Notes: a model not told the origin generated them from the sequence alone. A DNA stretch of 64,000 nt from Pseudomonas entomophila (GCF_018417595.1 NZ_CP070982.1:372001-436000), one strand, 5' to 3'. Shown: positions 33,801-42,687, counted from the stretch's first letter. Translations and numbers: made by a program.

Positions 33801-35502
33801 CGTGATCGCACTCTATGCCACGCGCCAGGCCAGCCTGCGCACACAGTTGCAGGAACTGCGCTTGCAAGCCGTCGCGACCGTCGAGAAGGCGGTCAGGCTC
33901 GACAATGAGAAGCTCACGGTGCTCGAGCGGATGCTCGAGCCTAAGTATGGCGTTGCCCAACGAGCACAAATGGCAGGCATTCTCCGGGAGGAGGTCGCGA
34001 CCCTGCGCAGCTCCTTGATCATCAACAACGATTTCATTTTCAACGAATTGTGGCGGCTGGCCGAATACCCCGAGCTCAATGCCCTGGCCGATGCCTTGCG
34101 GGCAAAGGCTTTGCATCAGGCCACGCTGCAGTATCAGCGGTACAAGAAGGCGCTCGAGCGGGTCGTTGCCTTGCAGGAGCGCATGCTGGTCGCCAATGCA
34201 CAGTTGGATGATTTGCTTACGCAGGCCTCCCCTGAGCTGCAACTTACCGTAGGCAACGATATGCGCACGGTGGCGCAACTCATCGAGCACAGAACCTTCA
34301 CGACCCAGGACCTGCGCTTTCATCATGCGCTCAACCTGGCGGATCTGGCATTGCACATGGACTCGACAAGTGGCTGGCGGCAGCTTGCGGACTACAAGGC
34401 CGACCTGGGCGGCAAGAGCCTGCAGGGCGCCGCCAATGCCCATGGTGAGTCGATCACGGCCAATCTCGCGGTGTCTGACCGGGTGAGCATTCTGCAAGAG
34501 GCCTGGGACGAGTACAGTGCTGCGATCATCAATAGCGAGCTTGCCGCAGTGGAAGGGGGCAAGCTGGTGGTGCCGGCCATGCTGGCGCGCTACAAAGCGC
34601 ATATGCAGTTGCTCAAAGAGGATGCTGGGCGTCGGCTGGTGGAGGCACGGGATGTGCTGGAAGGTCGGCTAGACCCGGCGCTCAGTACGCCGGCCTACCC
34701 GCGCTCCAGTGAAACCCAGCATGTGATCCGCGACGCCGAGGGCGTCATTGCCATTGCCAGCGAAGTGCTGGAGGAGGGGCGTACCGTGCTGGTGGTGCGC
34801 GACCCTCTGCGCAAGGCCGTGGTGCAGCGCTTTGACCTTGTGGACGGGACCTGGATCGAGCGGGTCGAGACACCAGGCGAGGCGACGCCGGCCTTGGCGG
34901 CCACGTTGGCAAGCGTCAAGGCCGCCCTCGAGGGTAACGAAAGCGTGCGTGCCCATGCCGCGCGCTTTGTGCAGCAAGATATCAGCGGCAAGCGTCTGAC
35001 CCGGCTGTTCGACACGCAAATTGCCAGGCTTCGAGCACTGCAAGGTGTACTACCGGCCACCGACACGCAAGCTGCGGAGCTGTTGAAGACAGGTCTTGAG
35101 TCTTTGCAGGCCGACAAGACCGAGCATTTGACCGAGCTCTACACACATACCGCGTACCCCACCGCCGAGGCGCTGCGCTTTCTGCATGAGCGGCAGTTGC
35201 TCAAGGTTGAGTACGTGGGCCCGCGAAGGACCATGGCCGATGGTAGTGCGTTCGACGAGTACAAGGTCATGCGGCTGAAGGCGCCGGGTGAGCACAAGGG
35301 CAGGGCTCTGTGGGCCGCCCACTTTCATCTGCCCAGCGGCGATGCCATGGCCAGCGCGTTTACGCGCGGCCACTTGAAGTTATGGGCCCAGCGTTTCGAC
35401 AGCAACCGCAATATGGCCGCTGGAGCGCAGGCCGTGCCTGGGAGGCGGGTGCATTATGGCCCGCTGACCCTCGCCGACGCGCAGGGGATCATTGCGTTTT
35501 GA
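30844..35502 (+). CDS. Giant dermonecrotic-toxin-like (DUF6543-type) protein
   Basis: A 1552-residue protein from ATG 30844 (MVSAPPSPF); an in-frame start at 30763 is less likely. The N-terminus (FRAAVARQFADRPTLRAVAS, then WWTTQPLVDAVLEAMAQGQP) resembles the N-terminal region of large Pseudomonas proteins annotated as dermonecrotic-toxin-like. A hydrophobic, pore-like segment lies at about 695-730 (KGGWLLFNTAALFLRGPV). A long alpha-helical, coiled-coil-rich part follows at about 910-1120 (IDKLEALMQAEAAKAQ and onward). No signal peptide, LRR, Rhs repeat or catalytic motif was recognised. Family similarity is from memory of such proteins, so it is tentative. It could be an insect or competitor toxin; function is unknown. 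The 3' end overlaps the convergent yibQ-type gene by 14 bp. Confidence 0.75.
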   Translation: MVSAPPSPFDFRAAVARQFADRPTLRAVASQQLLALLRKQLPYIAGVQPELSSADALMLDSPEPGVSWWTTQPLVDAVLEAMAQGQPMNLEPLEQRDYKLGLSGPYRFPGSHSEWETRALKGLSEPLNELIEQLPGHFAKAQVDFWAAQGDAAVSRDRCLAMLLRLALLRNLPLQGLDARQKACMQGLLLGETTPSVFVVNVQLCLGKQQFSLVRSNLLVVGEWDEREVVLWCSASSVVQAFASLDEFALALRDELAADYQFDDLAWDRHLLEGDVFAQQAALLLDGMLERIGQVRYSQVQGLAALEHLFATLSDPAQYFHNGYFVDQQVQPALPPGLATAGGVDSFAWQQALLVLALNQLESGGHAALDGVLDLRSYTREQLRAYLEKAFPDEETIPSSDDVLLKLSAAAGMPGGAAVGTGGGEPLVPIGDKSLTEFAIDNLASLGDRIISGVARRDGTALPDWLDVAFVKALVARVDIGGGYPSYVAAQLDERGRRPQRVACFAREWRAGLLFAALRAKLAGRLSDSALQCVTDYCNGHVDTTAPAVSLLPLAFKRRPDATVHDTVAGMYVLLCSEPAVVVLYRPLVQHDTVMGFASEAAMMAAICQDPVLQQSLLDWMAPSARAIYDNGGFAEPHISRIGVDPFLNFEPPAPASLGVKLWETNVDEQLYQANRDLLVALADLQSTSDAQSRWALLVKGGWLLFNTAALFLRGPVTAVTWLVQAVETLESDLQAISQAGPFDRSAACVDVMLTLGGMLADLRLPRNSAAQAGRLPDVSGFDGPPAAGLARHRVDVMPRQGRVELEGTLARLPGRQLDFSWRGNQGFNWLTPSQRSALLALRADINLKGLAPLASGDAMGTYQVGSRHYVVLSGDPYEVSVSSAGVQVLGPKGMPGPWLTRQWQAWRVDARLRLQAGMPRQATRARLEAAYLSMRQAADALTEQSSETSAMFAGQGQDVLRVQGQIDKLEALMQAEAAKAQADSTVIALYATRQASLRTQLQELRLQAVATVEKAVRLDNEKLTVLERMLEPKYGVAQRAQMAGILREEVATLRSSLIINNDFIFNELWRLAEYPELNALADALRAKALHQATLQYQRYKKALERVVALQERMLVANAQLDDLLTQASPELQLTVGNDMRTVAQLIEHRTFTTQDLRFHHALNLADLALHMDSTSGWRQLADYKADLGGKSLQGAANAHGESITANLAVSDRVSILQEAWDEYSAAIINSELAAVEGGKLVVPAMLARYKAHMQLLKEDAGRRLVEARDVLEGRLDPALSTPAYPRSSETQHVIRDAEGVIAIASEVLEEGRTVLVVRDPLRKAVVQRFDLVDGTWIERVETPGEATPALAATLASVKAALEGNESVRAHAARFVQQDISGKRLTRLFDTQIARLRALQGVLPATDTQAAELLKTGLESLQADKTEHLTELYTHTAYPTAEALRFLHERQLLKVEYVGPRRTMADGSAFDEYKVMRLKAPGEHKGRALWAAHFHLPSGDAMASAFTRGHLKLWAQRFDSNRNMAAGAQAVPGRRVHYGPLTLADAQGIIAF

Positions 35503-36271
35503 GCGGTGGGGCATTGGCGTAGCGCCCCTGCCTGCCATGAGCCGGCATGGCCTGATTGGCCCGTTCGGCGATCAGCTGGGGCAGGGCGACCAACTCGATC
35601 CCTTGGCTGTTGAGCCGAGGGATCTCGCGTTCCAGCACTTCGAGCGTCTGCGGGTAAGGGTGGCCGATCAGTACCGCCGAGCCCTGTCTGCGTGCCAACT
35701 CGATCCCTTGGCGCAGTTGGCCAGCAATCGCTTCGCGGGTGCGCACGTCATCCAGGAATACATCCCGGGAGACATGCGCCAGCCCTTGCGCCTGTGCTTG
35801 TGCTCCCGCCACGGTGGCTGCGCTGGTACGGCTGTCGACGAAGAACAGGTGACGGCGCTGCAGTTCCTCCATCAGCCAGTGCATCGGCTCACGCTGGGCA
35901 GTCATGCGGCTGCCCATGTGGTTGTTGATGCCGGTGGCGTAGGGCACCTTGGCCAGCGCGGCGTCCAGGCGTCGGGCCAGTTCCTCGATGGCTGTGCCGG
36001 GGTGCCAGGCGTAAGGGCCGGTGGCCGGGTCCATGGGCATGTGCAGGATCACCGTGCGCCCGGCCTTGTGGGCCTGGCGGGCGAAGTCGGTGGCGTGGGG
36101 CGTGTCGGGCATGATCGCCATCGTGACCGGGCCGGGCAGGGCGAGGGTGCGGCTGTCGCGCTCGTCGCTCTGGCCCAGGTCGTCGATGATGATGCTCATG
36201 TAGGCCTTGCCTGGCGCCGCCTGGGCGGCGCCGAGCATGAGGCAGAACAGCGTGAACAGCAGATAACGCAT
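35489..36271 (-). CDS. Divergent polysaccharide deacetylase family protein (YibQ)
   Basis: A 260-residue exported protein with a signal peptide (MRYLLFTLFCLMLGAAQA). The domain is the divergent polysaccharide deacetylase type (DUF610): MSIIIDDLGQ with two aspartates, VILHMPMDP, GINNHMGSRMT and FFVDSRTSA. Its action in the periplasm is not well known. It follows ctpA by 9 bp and forms with envC and ctpA a conserved envelope gene set. Its stop lies inside the convergent giant gene. Confidence 0.9.
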   Translation of the reverse strand: MRYLLFTLFCLMLGAAQAAPGKAYMSIIIDDLGQSDERDSRTLALPGPVTMAIMPDTPHATDFARQAHKAGRTVILHMPMDPATGPYAWHPGTAIEELARRLDAALAKVPYATGINNHMGSRMTAQREPMHWLMEELQRRHLFFVDSRTSAATVAGAQAQAQGLAHVSRDVFLDDVRTREAIAGQLRQGIELARRQGSAVLIGHPYPQTLEVLEREIPRLNSQGIELVALPQLIAERANQAMPAHGRQGRYANAPPLKTQ

Positions 36272-36280
36272 GGGAAGCGG

Positions 36281-37612
36281 TCAGTTGCCCTTGGTGATGT
36301 TCAGGCCCTTGAGCAGGCTGAGGGCCTGGCTGAGCTGGAAGTCGTTGTCCTGTGGGCGATCCTTGCGCTTGCTGCTGCCGGTCGGGCGATCGGCGCCGCC
36401 GTTGCCGTTGCCCAGGTGGCCTTGCAGGTCGGCTTCCTTGAAGTTGTCGTTGTCGGCTTCCGTGGTGAGCTTGGCCGGACGCACTTCGATGTCGGGGACA
36501 ATGCCCTGGGCCTGGATCGAGCGGCCGTTGGGCGTGAAGTACAGTGCGGTGGTGAGCTTGAGCGCACGGTCGTTGGCCAGCGGCAGCACGGTCTGCACCG
36601 AGCCCTTGCCGAAGCTGTCGGTACCCATCAGCACGGCGCGTTTCTGGTCCTGCAGGGCGCCGGCGACGATCTCCGAGGCCGAGGCGCTGCCGCCGTTGAT
36701 CAGCACCACCAGTGGCACGCCTTCGCTGGCGTCGGCCGGGTCGGCGGAGAAGCGCAGCTCGGAGTTGGCGATACGGCCCTTGGTGTAGACGATCAGGCCT
36801 TTGGTGAGGAAGTGGTCGGCCACTTCCACCGCAGCCTGCAGCACGCCGCCTGGGTTGTTGCGCAGGTCGAGCACCACGCCGCGCAGCTTCTTGCCGTTAT
36901 CCTTGCGCAGCTTGGCCAGGGCCTTGCCCACCTCGTCACCGGTCTTGACCTGGAACTGGGTGATGCGGATGTAGCCGTAGTCGTTCTCCAGCAACTGGCT
37001 TTTCACGCTCTTGACCTGTATCACCGCGCGGGCCAGGGTCACGTCGAAAGGCGTGCCGCCATCGCGAACCAGCGTCAGGGTGATCTTCTCGCCGACCTTG
37101 CCGCGCATCTTGTCGACCGCTTCGGTCATGGTCTGGCCGCGGGTCGGGGCGCCGTTGATCTTGACGATCAGGTCGCCGGCCTGCACGCCAGCGCGGGAGG
37201 CCGGAGTGTCGTCGATGGGCGAGACCACCTTGATGAAGCCGTCTTCCTGGCCGACTTCGATGCCCAGCCCGCCGAACTCGCCGCTGGTGCTCTCCTGCAG
37301 CTCCTGGAAATCCTCGGGGCCGAGGTAGGCCGAATGCGGGTCGAGGTTGCTGAGCATGCCCTTGATGGCGTTCTCCAGCAGCGTCTTGTCATCCACAGGC
37401 TCGACATAGGCGGCCTTGATGCGGTCCATGACCTCGGCGAAGGTGCGTAGCTCCTCAAGCGGCAACGGCGCCTTGGCGGTCACCTCTGTGGCTGGCACTG
37501 TGGCCGGCTTGGCGGCGACTGGCTTGGCCGGCTCGGCGGCAATGGCCAGGGGCGCGCCGACGACCAGGGCGATGGTCAGGGCCAGTTGAGAGAGGCGAGG
37601 CGAGTACAGCAT
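36281..37612 (-). CDS. ctpA: S41-family carboxyl-terminal processing protease
   Basis: A 443-residue periplasmic serine protease. Signal peptide (LALTIALVVGAPLAIAA), PDZ domain at about 105-185 (GGLGIEVGQEDGFIKVVSPI) and the Ser-Lys dyad: Ser in INGGSASASEIVAGAL and Lys in DSFGKGSVQT. The tail (about 380-443) is polar with NGNGGADRPTGSS. CtpA proteases degrade peptidoglycan hydrolases and other envelope proteins. It lies 88 bp after envC, in line with a role in cell-wall turnover. Confidence 0.93.
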   Translation of the reverse strand: MLYSPRLSQLALTIALVVGAPLAIAAEPAKPVAAKPATVPATEVTAKAPLPLEELRTFAEVMDRIKAAYVEPVDDKTLLENAIKGMLSNLDPHSAYLGPEDFQELQESTSGEFGGLGIEVGQEDGFIKVVSPIDDTPASRAGVQAGDLIVKINGAPTRGQTMTEAVDKMRGKVGEKITLTLVRDGGTPFDVTLARAVIQVKSVKSQLLENDYGYIRITQFQVKTGDEVGKALAKLRKDNGKKLRGVVLDLRNNPGGVLQAAVEVADHFLTKGLIVYTKGRIANSELRFSADPADASEGVPLVVLINGGSASASEIVAGALQDQKRAVLMGTDSFGKGSVQTVLPLANDRALKLTTALYFTPNGRSIQAQGIVPDIEVRPAKLTTEADNDNFKEADLQGHLGNGNGGADRPTGSSKRKDRPQDNDFQLSQALSLLKGLNITKGN

Positions 37613-37700
37613 GTCGAACGAACTCCTGATCCTGTTGGCGCTCCTGCGGGGAGCATCGGTGCGTCACATTGGATGTGCCGCGCCGTAAAAATAGTCGAAC

Positions 37701-38999
37701 CTAGCCTCGGCACCATTGCGCGGGGTCGGAGGGCCGGCCCTGCTGGCGAATCGCGAAGTACAACCCGGCGCTGTCCTGGCCGCCACTGTCGCCGACGGTC
37801 GAGATCGCTTCGCCGGCCTTGACGATGTCGCCGGCGCTCTTGAGCAGGCTCTGGTTGTGGCCGTACAGGCTCAGGTAACCATTGCCATGGTCGAGGATGA
37901 CCAGAAGTCCGGCGCCACGCAACCAGTCGGCGAACACCACGCGCCCGCCATGCACGGCGCGCACCTGGGTGCCTGCGCTGGCGCCGATCATCACGCCGTC
38001 CCACTTGGCCCGGGCATCGCCACCGCGTGCATCGCCAAAGCGTGCCAACAGTCGACCATTGACCGGCCACGGAAGTTTTCCCCTGGCCGCGGAAAATGCG
38101 CCGCCATAACTGGCTCCGTCACTGGAAACCACTGGCCCCAGCGTGGTGCGGGCTTTTTTCGGGGTTTCTTCGGGCGTGTTGTCGCGGGCGGCGGCCAGGG
38201 CTTGTTCCTTGAGCCTTTTTTCTTCTTCCTGCTTGGCCAGCAGGGCGCGTTGGCGGGCTTCTTCAGCCTCGCGGGCCTGGCGGGCGAGGGTTTCCTCGAT
38301 GGTTTTGAGCACCTTGCCCAGGTCGGCCTGGTCCTGCTCGCGGGCCTGGAGCTTCTGGTCGCGCTCCTTCATGTCGCTGTTGAGCTTGGCCAGCACCTGC
38401 TGGCGCTTGCCGCGCTCGCTTTCGAGGGCCTGGCGCTGGCTGTCGAGGTCGGCGCGTTGCGCCAGCAGCTGTTCCTGCTGACGGCCGATGTCCTGCTCGA
38501 CATTGGCCAGTTGGCGCAGTGTCTCATTGAAGGTGCGCAGTTGTTCGGTGCGCGCCTTGCTCAGGTAGTCGTAGTAAGAGAGGGTGCGGGCGAACTTTTC
38601 CGGGTTCTGCTGGTTGAGCAGCAGCTTGAGGTATTCCTCGCGGCCGTTGTTCTGGTAGGCGGAACGGGCCTGGATGGCGATCAGTCGCTGTTGTTCACTG
38701 CGGGCGCTCTGGAGTTTTTTTTTCTCGTGGTCAAGGCGCTCCAGCTCGCCCTCGGTCTTTTTTAGTTCTTGCTGCAGTGCCTCCACTTGCTTTTCGAGGT
38801 TGCCGATGTCGGTCTCGGTGGCCTTGAGGTCTTTCTGCACGCCGGACTTCTCCTCCTGGAGCTTGCCCAACATTTTTTTCAGCTCGGCGATGTCCTGGCG
38901 GGTGGCGTCCAGCTGTTGCTGGGTCTGCGCGCGCTCGTCGGCAGCGAAGGCCGGGGCGAGCAGGCATGACAGGGCTAGTAGGAAGAGGGCGCGGAGCAT
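37701..38999 (-). CDS. envC: Murein hydrolase activator EnvC
   Basis: A 432-residue protein: signal peptide (MLRALFLLALSCLLAPAFA), long coiled coil (about 22-290; repeated LEKQVEALQQELKKTEGELE-like heptads) and a C-terminal LytM domain (about 310-432). The LytM zinc ligands are lost: RAKWDGVMIGA replaces the HxxxD site and LYFAIR replaces LHFEIR. This is the degenerate, activator-type LytM of EnvC, which switches on amidases at the division septum. The frame extends upstream to 39143, but those codons cross the gpmI terminator. Confidence 0.93.
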   Translation of the reverse strand: MLRALFLLALSCLLAPAFAADERAQTQQQLDATRQDIAELKKMLGKLQEEKSGVQKDLKATETDIGNLEKQVEALQQELKKTEGELERLDHEKKKLQSARSEQQRLIAIQARSAYQNNGREEYLKLLLNQQNPEKFARTLSYYDYLSKARTEQLRTFNETLRQLANVEQDIGRQQEQLLAQRADLDSQRQALESERGKRQQVLAKLNSDMKERDQKLQAREQDQADLGKVLKTIEETLARQAREAEEARQRALLAKQEEEKRLKEQALAAARDNTPEETPKKARTTLGPVVSSDGASYGGAFSAARGKLPWPVNGRLLARFGDARGGDARAKWDGVMIGASAGTQVRAVHGGRVVFADWLRGAGLLVILDHGNGYLSLYGHNQSLLKSAGDIVKAGEAISTVGDSGGQDSAGLYFAIRQQGRPSDPAQWCRG

Positions 39000-39052
39000 G
39001 AGGTTTGGCGTACCGGGGATGGAGACTGGCCTAGTATGCCCGCGTGGGCCTG

Positions 39053-39088
39053 CAAAAAAAACGCCCCGCGGCGTGTGCGGCGGGGCGT
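39053..39088 (-). terminator. Rho-independent terminator after gpmI
   Basis: On the minus strand AACGCCCCGCCGC...GCGGGGCGTT is followed by a run of eight T. A second hairpin (GGGGTCGC-AAA-GCGACCCC, 39111-39130) precedes it, just after the gpmI stop. The terminator separates gpmI from envC. Confidence 0.88.
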
Positions 39089-39139
39089 TGGTCTGGAATT
39101 CATGTGTTTTGGGGTCGCAAAGCGACCCCGAAACACGGA

Positions 39140-40675
39140 TCAAGCGTCAACCAGAATGGACGTACCGGTCATTTCCGCAGGCTTCTCCAGCCCCAGCAGC
39201 TTGAGCATGGTCGGTGCTACATCCGCCAGTACGCCGCCTTCGCGGACCTTGACGCTGCGCTTGCCGACATAGATGAACGGCACCGGCTCGCTGGTATGGG
39301 CGGTGTGCGCCTGGCCGGTACATTCGTCTTCCATCTGCTCGACGTTGCCGTGGTCGGCGGTGATCAGCGCTTCGCCGCCCACCTTGCCCAGCGCCTCGAC
39401 GATGCGCCCGACACAACTGTCCAGGGCTTCGACGGCTTTGACCGCCGCTTCGAATACGCCGGTATGGCCGACCATGTCGCCGTTGGCGTAGTTGACCACG
39501 ATCACGTCAAAGCGCTGCTGCTCGATGGCTTCGACGATGCGGTCGGTCACTTGCGGAGCGTTCATTTCCGGCTGCAGGTCGTAGGTGGCGACCTTCGGCG
39601 ACGGGATCAGGATGCGCTCTTCGCCTTCGAACGGCTCTTCGCGGCCACCGGAGAAGAAGAACGTGACATGCGCGTATTTTTCGGTTTCGGCGATGCGCAG
39701 CTGGGTCTTGCCGTTCTTCGCCAGGTATTCGCCGAGAACGTTGTCCAAGCTGGACGGAGCAAATGCGGCAGGCGCCGGGATTTTCGCCGAATACTGGGTC
39801 AGGCCGATGTACGCCGCCAGCTTGGGCAGGCGTGCGCGTGGGAATTCGTTGAAGTCCGCTTCGACGAACGCGCGCGACAGCTCGCGGGCGCGGTCGGCGC
39901 GGAAGTTCATGAAGATGACCGCGTCGCCATCCTCTACCTTGACGGCTTCGCCAATGCGCGTGGCCTTGACGAACTCGTCGTTCTCCTCGCGGGCGTAGGC
40001 GGCTTGCAGGCCGGCAAGGGCGTTGTCGGCGGTGTATTCGGCGGCGCTGTCGACGATCAGGTTGTAGGCGGCGCTGACGCGGTCCCAGCGGTTGTCGCGG
40101 TCCATGGCGTAGTAGCGGCCGATCAGGCTGGCGATGCGGCCCTTGCCGAGCTTGGCGAAGGTGGCGTCGAGCAGTTCGATGGAGGACTGGGCGCTGCGCG
40201 GCGGCGTGTCGCGGCCGTCGAGGAAGGCGTGCAGGTAGATCTTCTCGGCGCCGCGCTGCGCGGCCAGTTCGGCCATGGCGATCAGGTGGTCCTGGTGGCT
40301 GTGCACGCCGCCGTCGGAGAGCAGGCCGAGGATGTGCACGGCCTTGCCGGCACTGGCCGCCTTGTCCACCGCGCCGGTGAGCACCGGGTTTTCGAAGAAC
40401 TCGCCGTCACGGATGGCCTTGGTCACCCGGGTGAAGTCCTGGTACACCACGCGGCCGGCGCCGAGGTTCATGTGACCGACTTCGGAGTTGCCCATCTGCC
40501 CGTCGGGCAGGCCCACGTCCATGCCGGAACCGGAGATCAAACCGTGCGGCTGGGTGGCGCGCAGGCGGTCGTAGACCGGTGTGTTGGCGGCGAAGATGGC
40601 GTTGTATTCGGGGCTTTCGCTGTGACCGAAGCCATCCAGGATGATCAGGACCAGGGGTTTAGGCGTACTCGTCAT
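39140..40675 (-). CDS. gpmI: 2,3-bisphosphoglycerate-independent phosphoglycerate mutase
   Basis: A 511-residue alkaline-phosphatase-superfamily enzyme of glycolysis and gluconeogenesis. [11 protein letters not shown] carries the first metal aspartate, [17 protein letters not shown] the nucleophilic serine, and [11 protein letters not shown] the C-terminal metal site; it uses Mn2+. The ATG at 40675 (MTSTPKP) is used rather than the TTG one codon upstream. It is divergent from the rhodanese-grxC-secB operon. Confidence 0.96.
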   Translation of the reverse strand: MTSTPKPLVLIILDGFGHSESPEYNAIFAANTPVYDRLRATQPHGLISGSGMDVGLPDGQMGNSEVGHMNLGAGRVVYQDFTRVTKAIRDGEFFENPVLTGAVDKAASAGKAVHILGLLSDGGVHSHQDHLIAMAELAAQRGAEKIYLHAFLDGRDTPPRSAQSSIELLDATFAKLGKGRIASLIGRYYAMDRDNRWDRVSAAYNLIVDSAAEYTADNALAGLQAAYAREENDEFVKATRIGEAVKVEDGDAVIFMNFRADRARELSRAFVEADFNEFPRARLPKLAAYIGLTQYSAKIPAPAAFAPSSLDNVLGEYLAKNGKTQLRIAETEKYAHVTFFFSGGREEPFEGEERILIPSPKVATYDLQPEMNAPQVTDRIVEAIEQQRFDVIVVNYANGDMVGHTGVFEAAVKAVEALDSCVGRIVEALGKVGGEALITADHGNVEQMEDECTGQAHTAHTSEPVPFIYVGKRSVKVREGGVLADVAPTMLKLLGLEKPAEMTGTSILVDA

Positions 40676-40881
40676 CAATCAAACTCACGGTTGTTCAAAG
40701 ATGATAAAGACACGCATTTTAGGGCAAATCCGCCAGCGGCGGCGAATATTCCTCCCCTTGCCCGACCAGCGCGGTCGGATATGGAACATGAAGGTGGTTT
40801 TCCGGCCGGCCCGGTGGGCTTTGGCGGTCATGGGGGGCTGTGTATACTGGCCGCCATTTTCAATCGCCTGGAACACCCCTG

Positions 40882-41295
40882 ATGGTTGCTCACCTGATTC
40901 AATTCGCGACAGATCACTTCATCCTGGTGGCGATCTTCGTCGTCCTGCTGATCCTGCTGCTGATCAACGAAGTCCGCCGTGGCGGCCAGAGCCTGAGCAA
41001 CGGCCAGCTGACCGCCCTGGTCAATTCGGAGAAGGCCGTGGTGATCGATATTCGCCCCTCGAAGGAGTATTCGGCCGGGCATATCGTCGGTGCGCTGAAC
41101 ATTCCGCAGGACAAAGTGGCCAGCCGCATGAGCGAGCTGGAAAAGCACAAAGACAAGACCCTGATCGTCGTCGACGCGATGGGCCAGCAGTCCGGCACCC
41201 TGTGCCGCGAGCTGCTCAAGGCTGGTTTCACCGCCGCCAAGCTCAGCGGTGGCGTTTCCAGCTGGAAAGCCGATAACCTGCCCCTGGTGAAGTGA
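40882..41295 (+). CDS. Membrane-anchored rhodanese-like protein (YibN)
   Basis: A 137-residue protein with one N-terminal membrane helix (HFILVAIFVVLLILLLI) and a rhodanese fold (VVIDIRPSKEYSAGHIVGALNIP). The active-site loop that normally starts with Cys (CxxGxRS) reads DAMGQQSG, so the sulfurtransferase cysteine is missing; the only nearby Cys is farther on in GTLCREL. It is probably a binding or regulatory rhodanese. It is the first gene of the conserved yibN-grxC-secB operon, one base from grxC. A TATACT -10-like box is seen at about 40851-40856. Confidence 0.9.
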   Translation: MVAHLIQFATDHFILVAIFVVLLILLLINEVRRGGQSLSNGQLTALVNSEKAVVIDIRPSKEYSAGHIVGALNIPQDKVASRMSELEKHKDKTLIVVDAMGQQSGTLCRELLKAGFTAAKLSGGVSSWKADNLPLVK

Positions 41296-41296
41296 T

Positions 41297-41551
41297 ATGA
41301 AGCCCGTCATCGTCTATTCCAGCGACTACTGCCCCTACTGCATGCGCGCCAAGTACCTGCTCGAGAGCAAGGGCGTGGCGTTCGAGGAGATCAAGGTCGA
41401 CGGCAAACCCCAGGTTCGCGCCGAAATGAGCCAGAAGGCCGGGCGCACCTCGGTGCCGCAGATCTGGATCGGCAGCACGCACGTCGGTGGATGCGATGAC
41501 CTCTATGCCCTGGAGCGCGCGGGCAAGCTCGACGCGCTGCTGGCGGCCTGA
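41297..41551 (+). CDS. grxC: Glutaredoxin 3
   Basis: An 84-residue glutaredoxin with active site CPYC (residues 12-15, SSDYCPYCMRAK), TSVPQIWIG with the cis-proline and GGCDDL for glutathione binding. It reduces disulfides and mixed glutathione disulfides. It is one base after the rhodanese-like gene and 39 bp before secB. Confidence 0.96.
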   Translation: MKPVIVYSSDYCPYCMRAKYLLESKGVAFEEIKVDGKPQVRAEMSQKAGRTSVPQIWIGSTHVGGCDDLYALERAGKLDALLAA

Positions 41552-41590
41552 TTCGCACTGCATTCAAGAACATTAGGAAAAGGATCTGCC

Positions 41591-42073
41591 ATGACCGAGC
41601 AACAGACCAACGGCGCCACTGACGCCAACGCCCCACAATTCTCCCTGCAGCGCATCTACGTGCGTGATCTGTCGTTCGAGGCCCCGAAAAGCCCGCAGAT
41701 CTTCCGCCAGCAGTGGGAGCCGAGCGTTTCGCTGGACCTGAACACCCGCCAGAAAGCCCTGGAAGGTGACTTCCACGAAGTGGTGCTGACCCTGTCGGTG
41801 ACCGTCAAGAACGGTGACGAAGTGGCCTTCATCGCCGAAGTGCAGCAAGCCGGCATCTTCCTGATCGCCAACCTCGACGCCGCTTCCATGAGCCACACCC
41901 TCGGCGCGTTCTGCCCGAACATCCTGTTCCCGTACGCCCGTGAAACCCTGGACAGCCTGGTGACCCGTGGTTCGTTCCCGGCTCTGATGCTGTCGCCGGT
42001 CAACTTCGACGCCCTGTACGCGCAAGAGATGCAGCGCATGCAGGAAGCGGGTGAAGTGCCGACTGTTCAGTAA
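41591..42073 (+). CDS. secB: Protein-export chaperone SecB
   Basis: A 160-residue SecB with the typical core: [38 protein letters not shown] and [17 protein letters not shown]. SecB holds preproteins unfolded and hands them to SecA. Last gene of the operon, followed by a strong terminator and a REP pair. Confidence 0.97.
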
Positions 42074-42088
42074 TTTCTGCGGCAAATG

Positions 42089-42117
42089 AAAAAGGCGACC
42101 TTCACGGTCGCCTTTTT
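42089..42117 (+). terminator. Rho-independent terminator after secB
   Basis: AAAAGGCGACC pairs with GGTCGCCTTTTT around a TTCAC loop, directly after the secB stop. The A/T flanks would allow use from either side. Confidence 0.92.
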
Positions 42118-42137
42118 CATGGTGTATCGCCTGCCCC

Positions 42138-42210
42138 GGCCCCTTCGCGGGTAAACCCGCTCCCACAGGCTCCCGATATCTGTGGGAGCGGGTTTACCCG
42201 CGAAAGGGCC
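42138..42210. repeat. REP palindrome pair
   Basis: GGCCCCTTCGCGGGTAAACC...CTCCCACAG (42138-42168) is inverted at 42180-42210 (CTGTGGGAGCGGGTTTACCC...GGGCC). It lies between the convergent secB and trmL ends. Confidence 0.92.
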
Positions 42211-42225
42211 AGTGCGATCAACGCA

Positions 42226-42687
42226 TCAACTCCCGGCAAACCCCTGCTGCCGCCACGCTTCATAGACCGTCACCGCCACGGTGTTGGACAGGTTCAAGCT
42301 GCGGCAGCCCGGGCGCATCGGCAGGCGCAGGCGCTGCTCTGCCGGCAAGCTGTCCAGCACTTCCGCTGGCAGGCCGCGACTCTCGGGGCCGAACAGGAAG
42401 GCATCACCGGGTTGGTAGGCGACCTCGTGGAACGGGTGCGAGCCCTTGGTGGTAAAGGCGAACAGCCGCGGATTGCCCAGGCTTTCCAGGCAGCTGGCCA
42501 GGCTCTCGTGGCGCTTGAGCGTGGCATACTCGTGGTAATCCAGCCCTGCCCGGCGCAGGCGCTTGTCGTCCAGTTCGAAGCTGATGGGCTCGATCAGGTG
42601 CAGGGCGCAGCCGCTGTTGGCGCAGAGGCGGATGATGTTGCCGGTGTTCGGCGGAATTTCTGGTTGAAAAAGGATGACGTGAAACAT
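42226..42687 (-). CDS. trmL: tRNA (cytidine(34)-2'-O)-methyltransferase
   Basis: A 153-residue SPOUT-class methyltransferase that modifies the wobble base of tRNA-Leu. MFHVILFQPEIPPNTGNIIRLC, quoted here as PEIPPNTGNIIRLC, is the family N-terminus. FLFGPESRGLP and RLPMRPGCRSLNLSNTVAV form the knot that binds AdoMet. The ATG is at 42687; the frame stays open far upstream but without family similarity. Its start codon shares two bases with the start of the divergent gene at 42686. Confidence 0.94.
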   Translation of the reverse strand: MFHVILFQPEIPPNTGNIIRLCANSGCALHLIEPISFELDDKRLRRAGLDYHEYATLKRHESLASCLESLGNPRLFAFTTKGSHPFHEVAYQPGDAFLFGPESRGLPAEVLDSLPAEQRLRLPMRPGCRSLNLSNTVAVTVYEAWRQQGFAGS

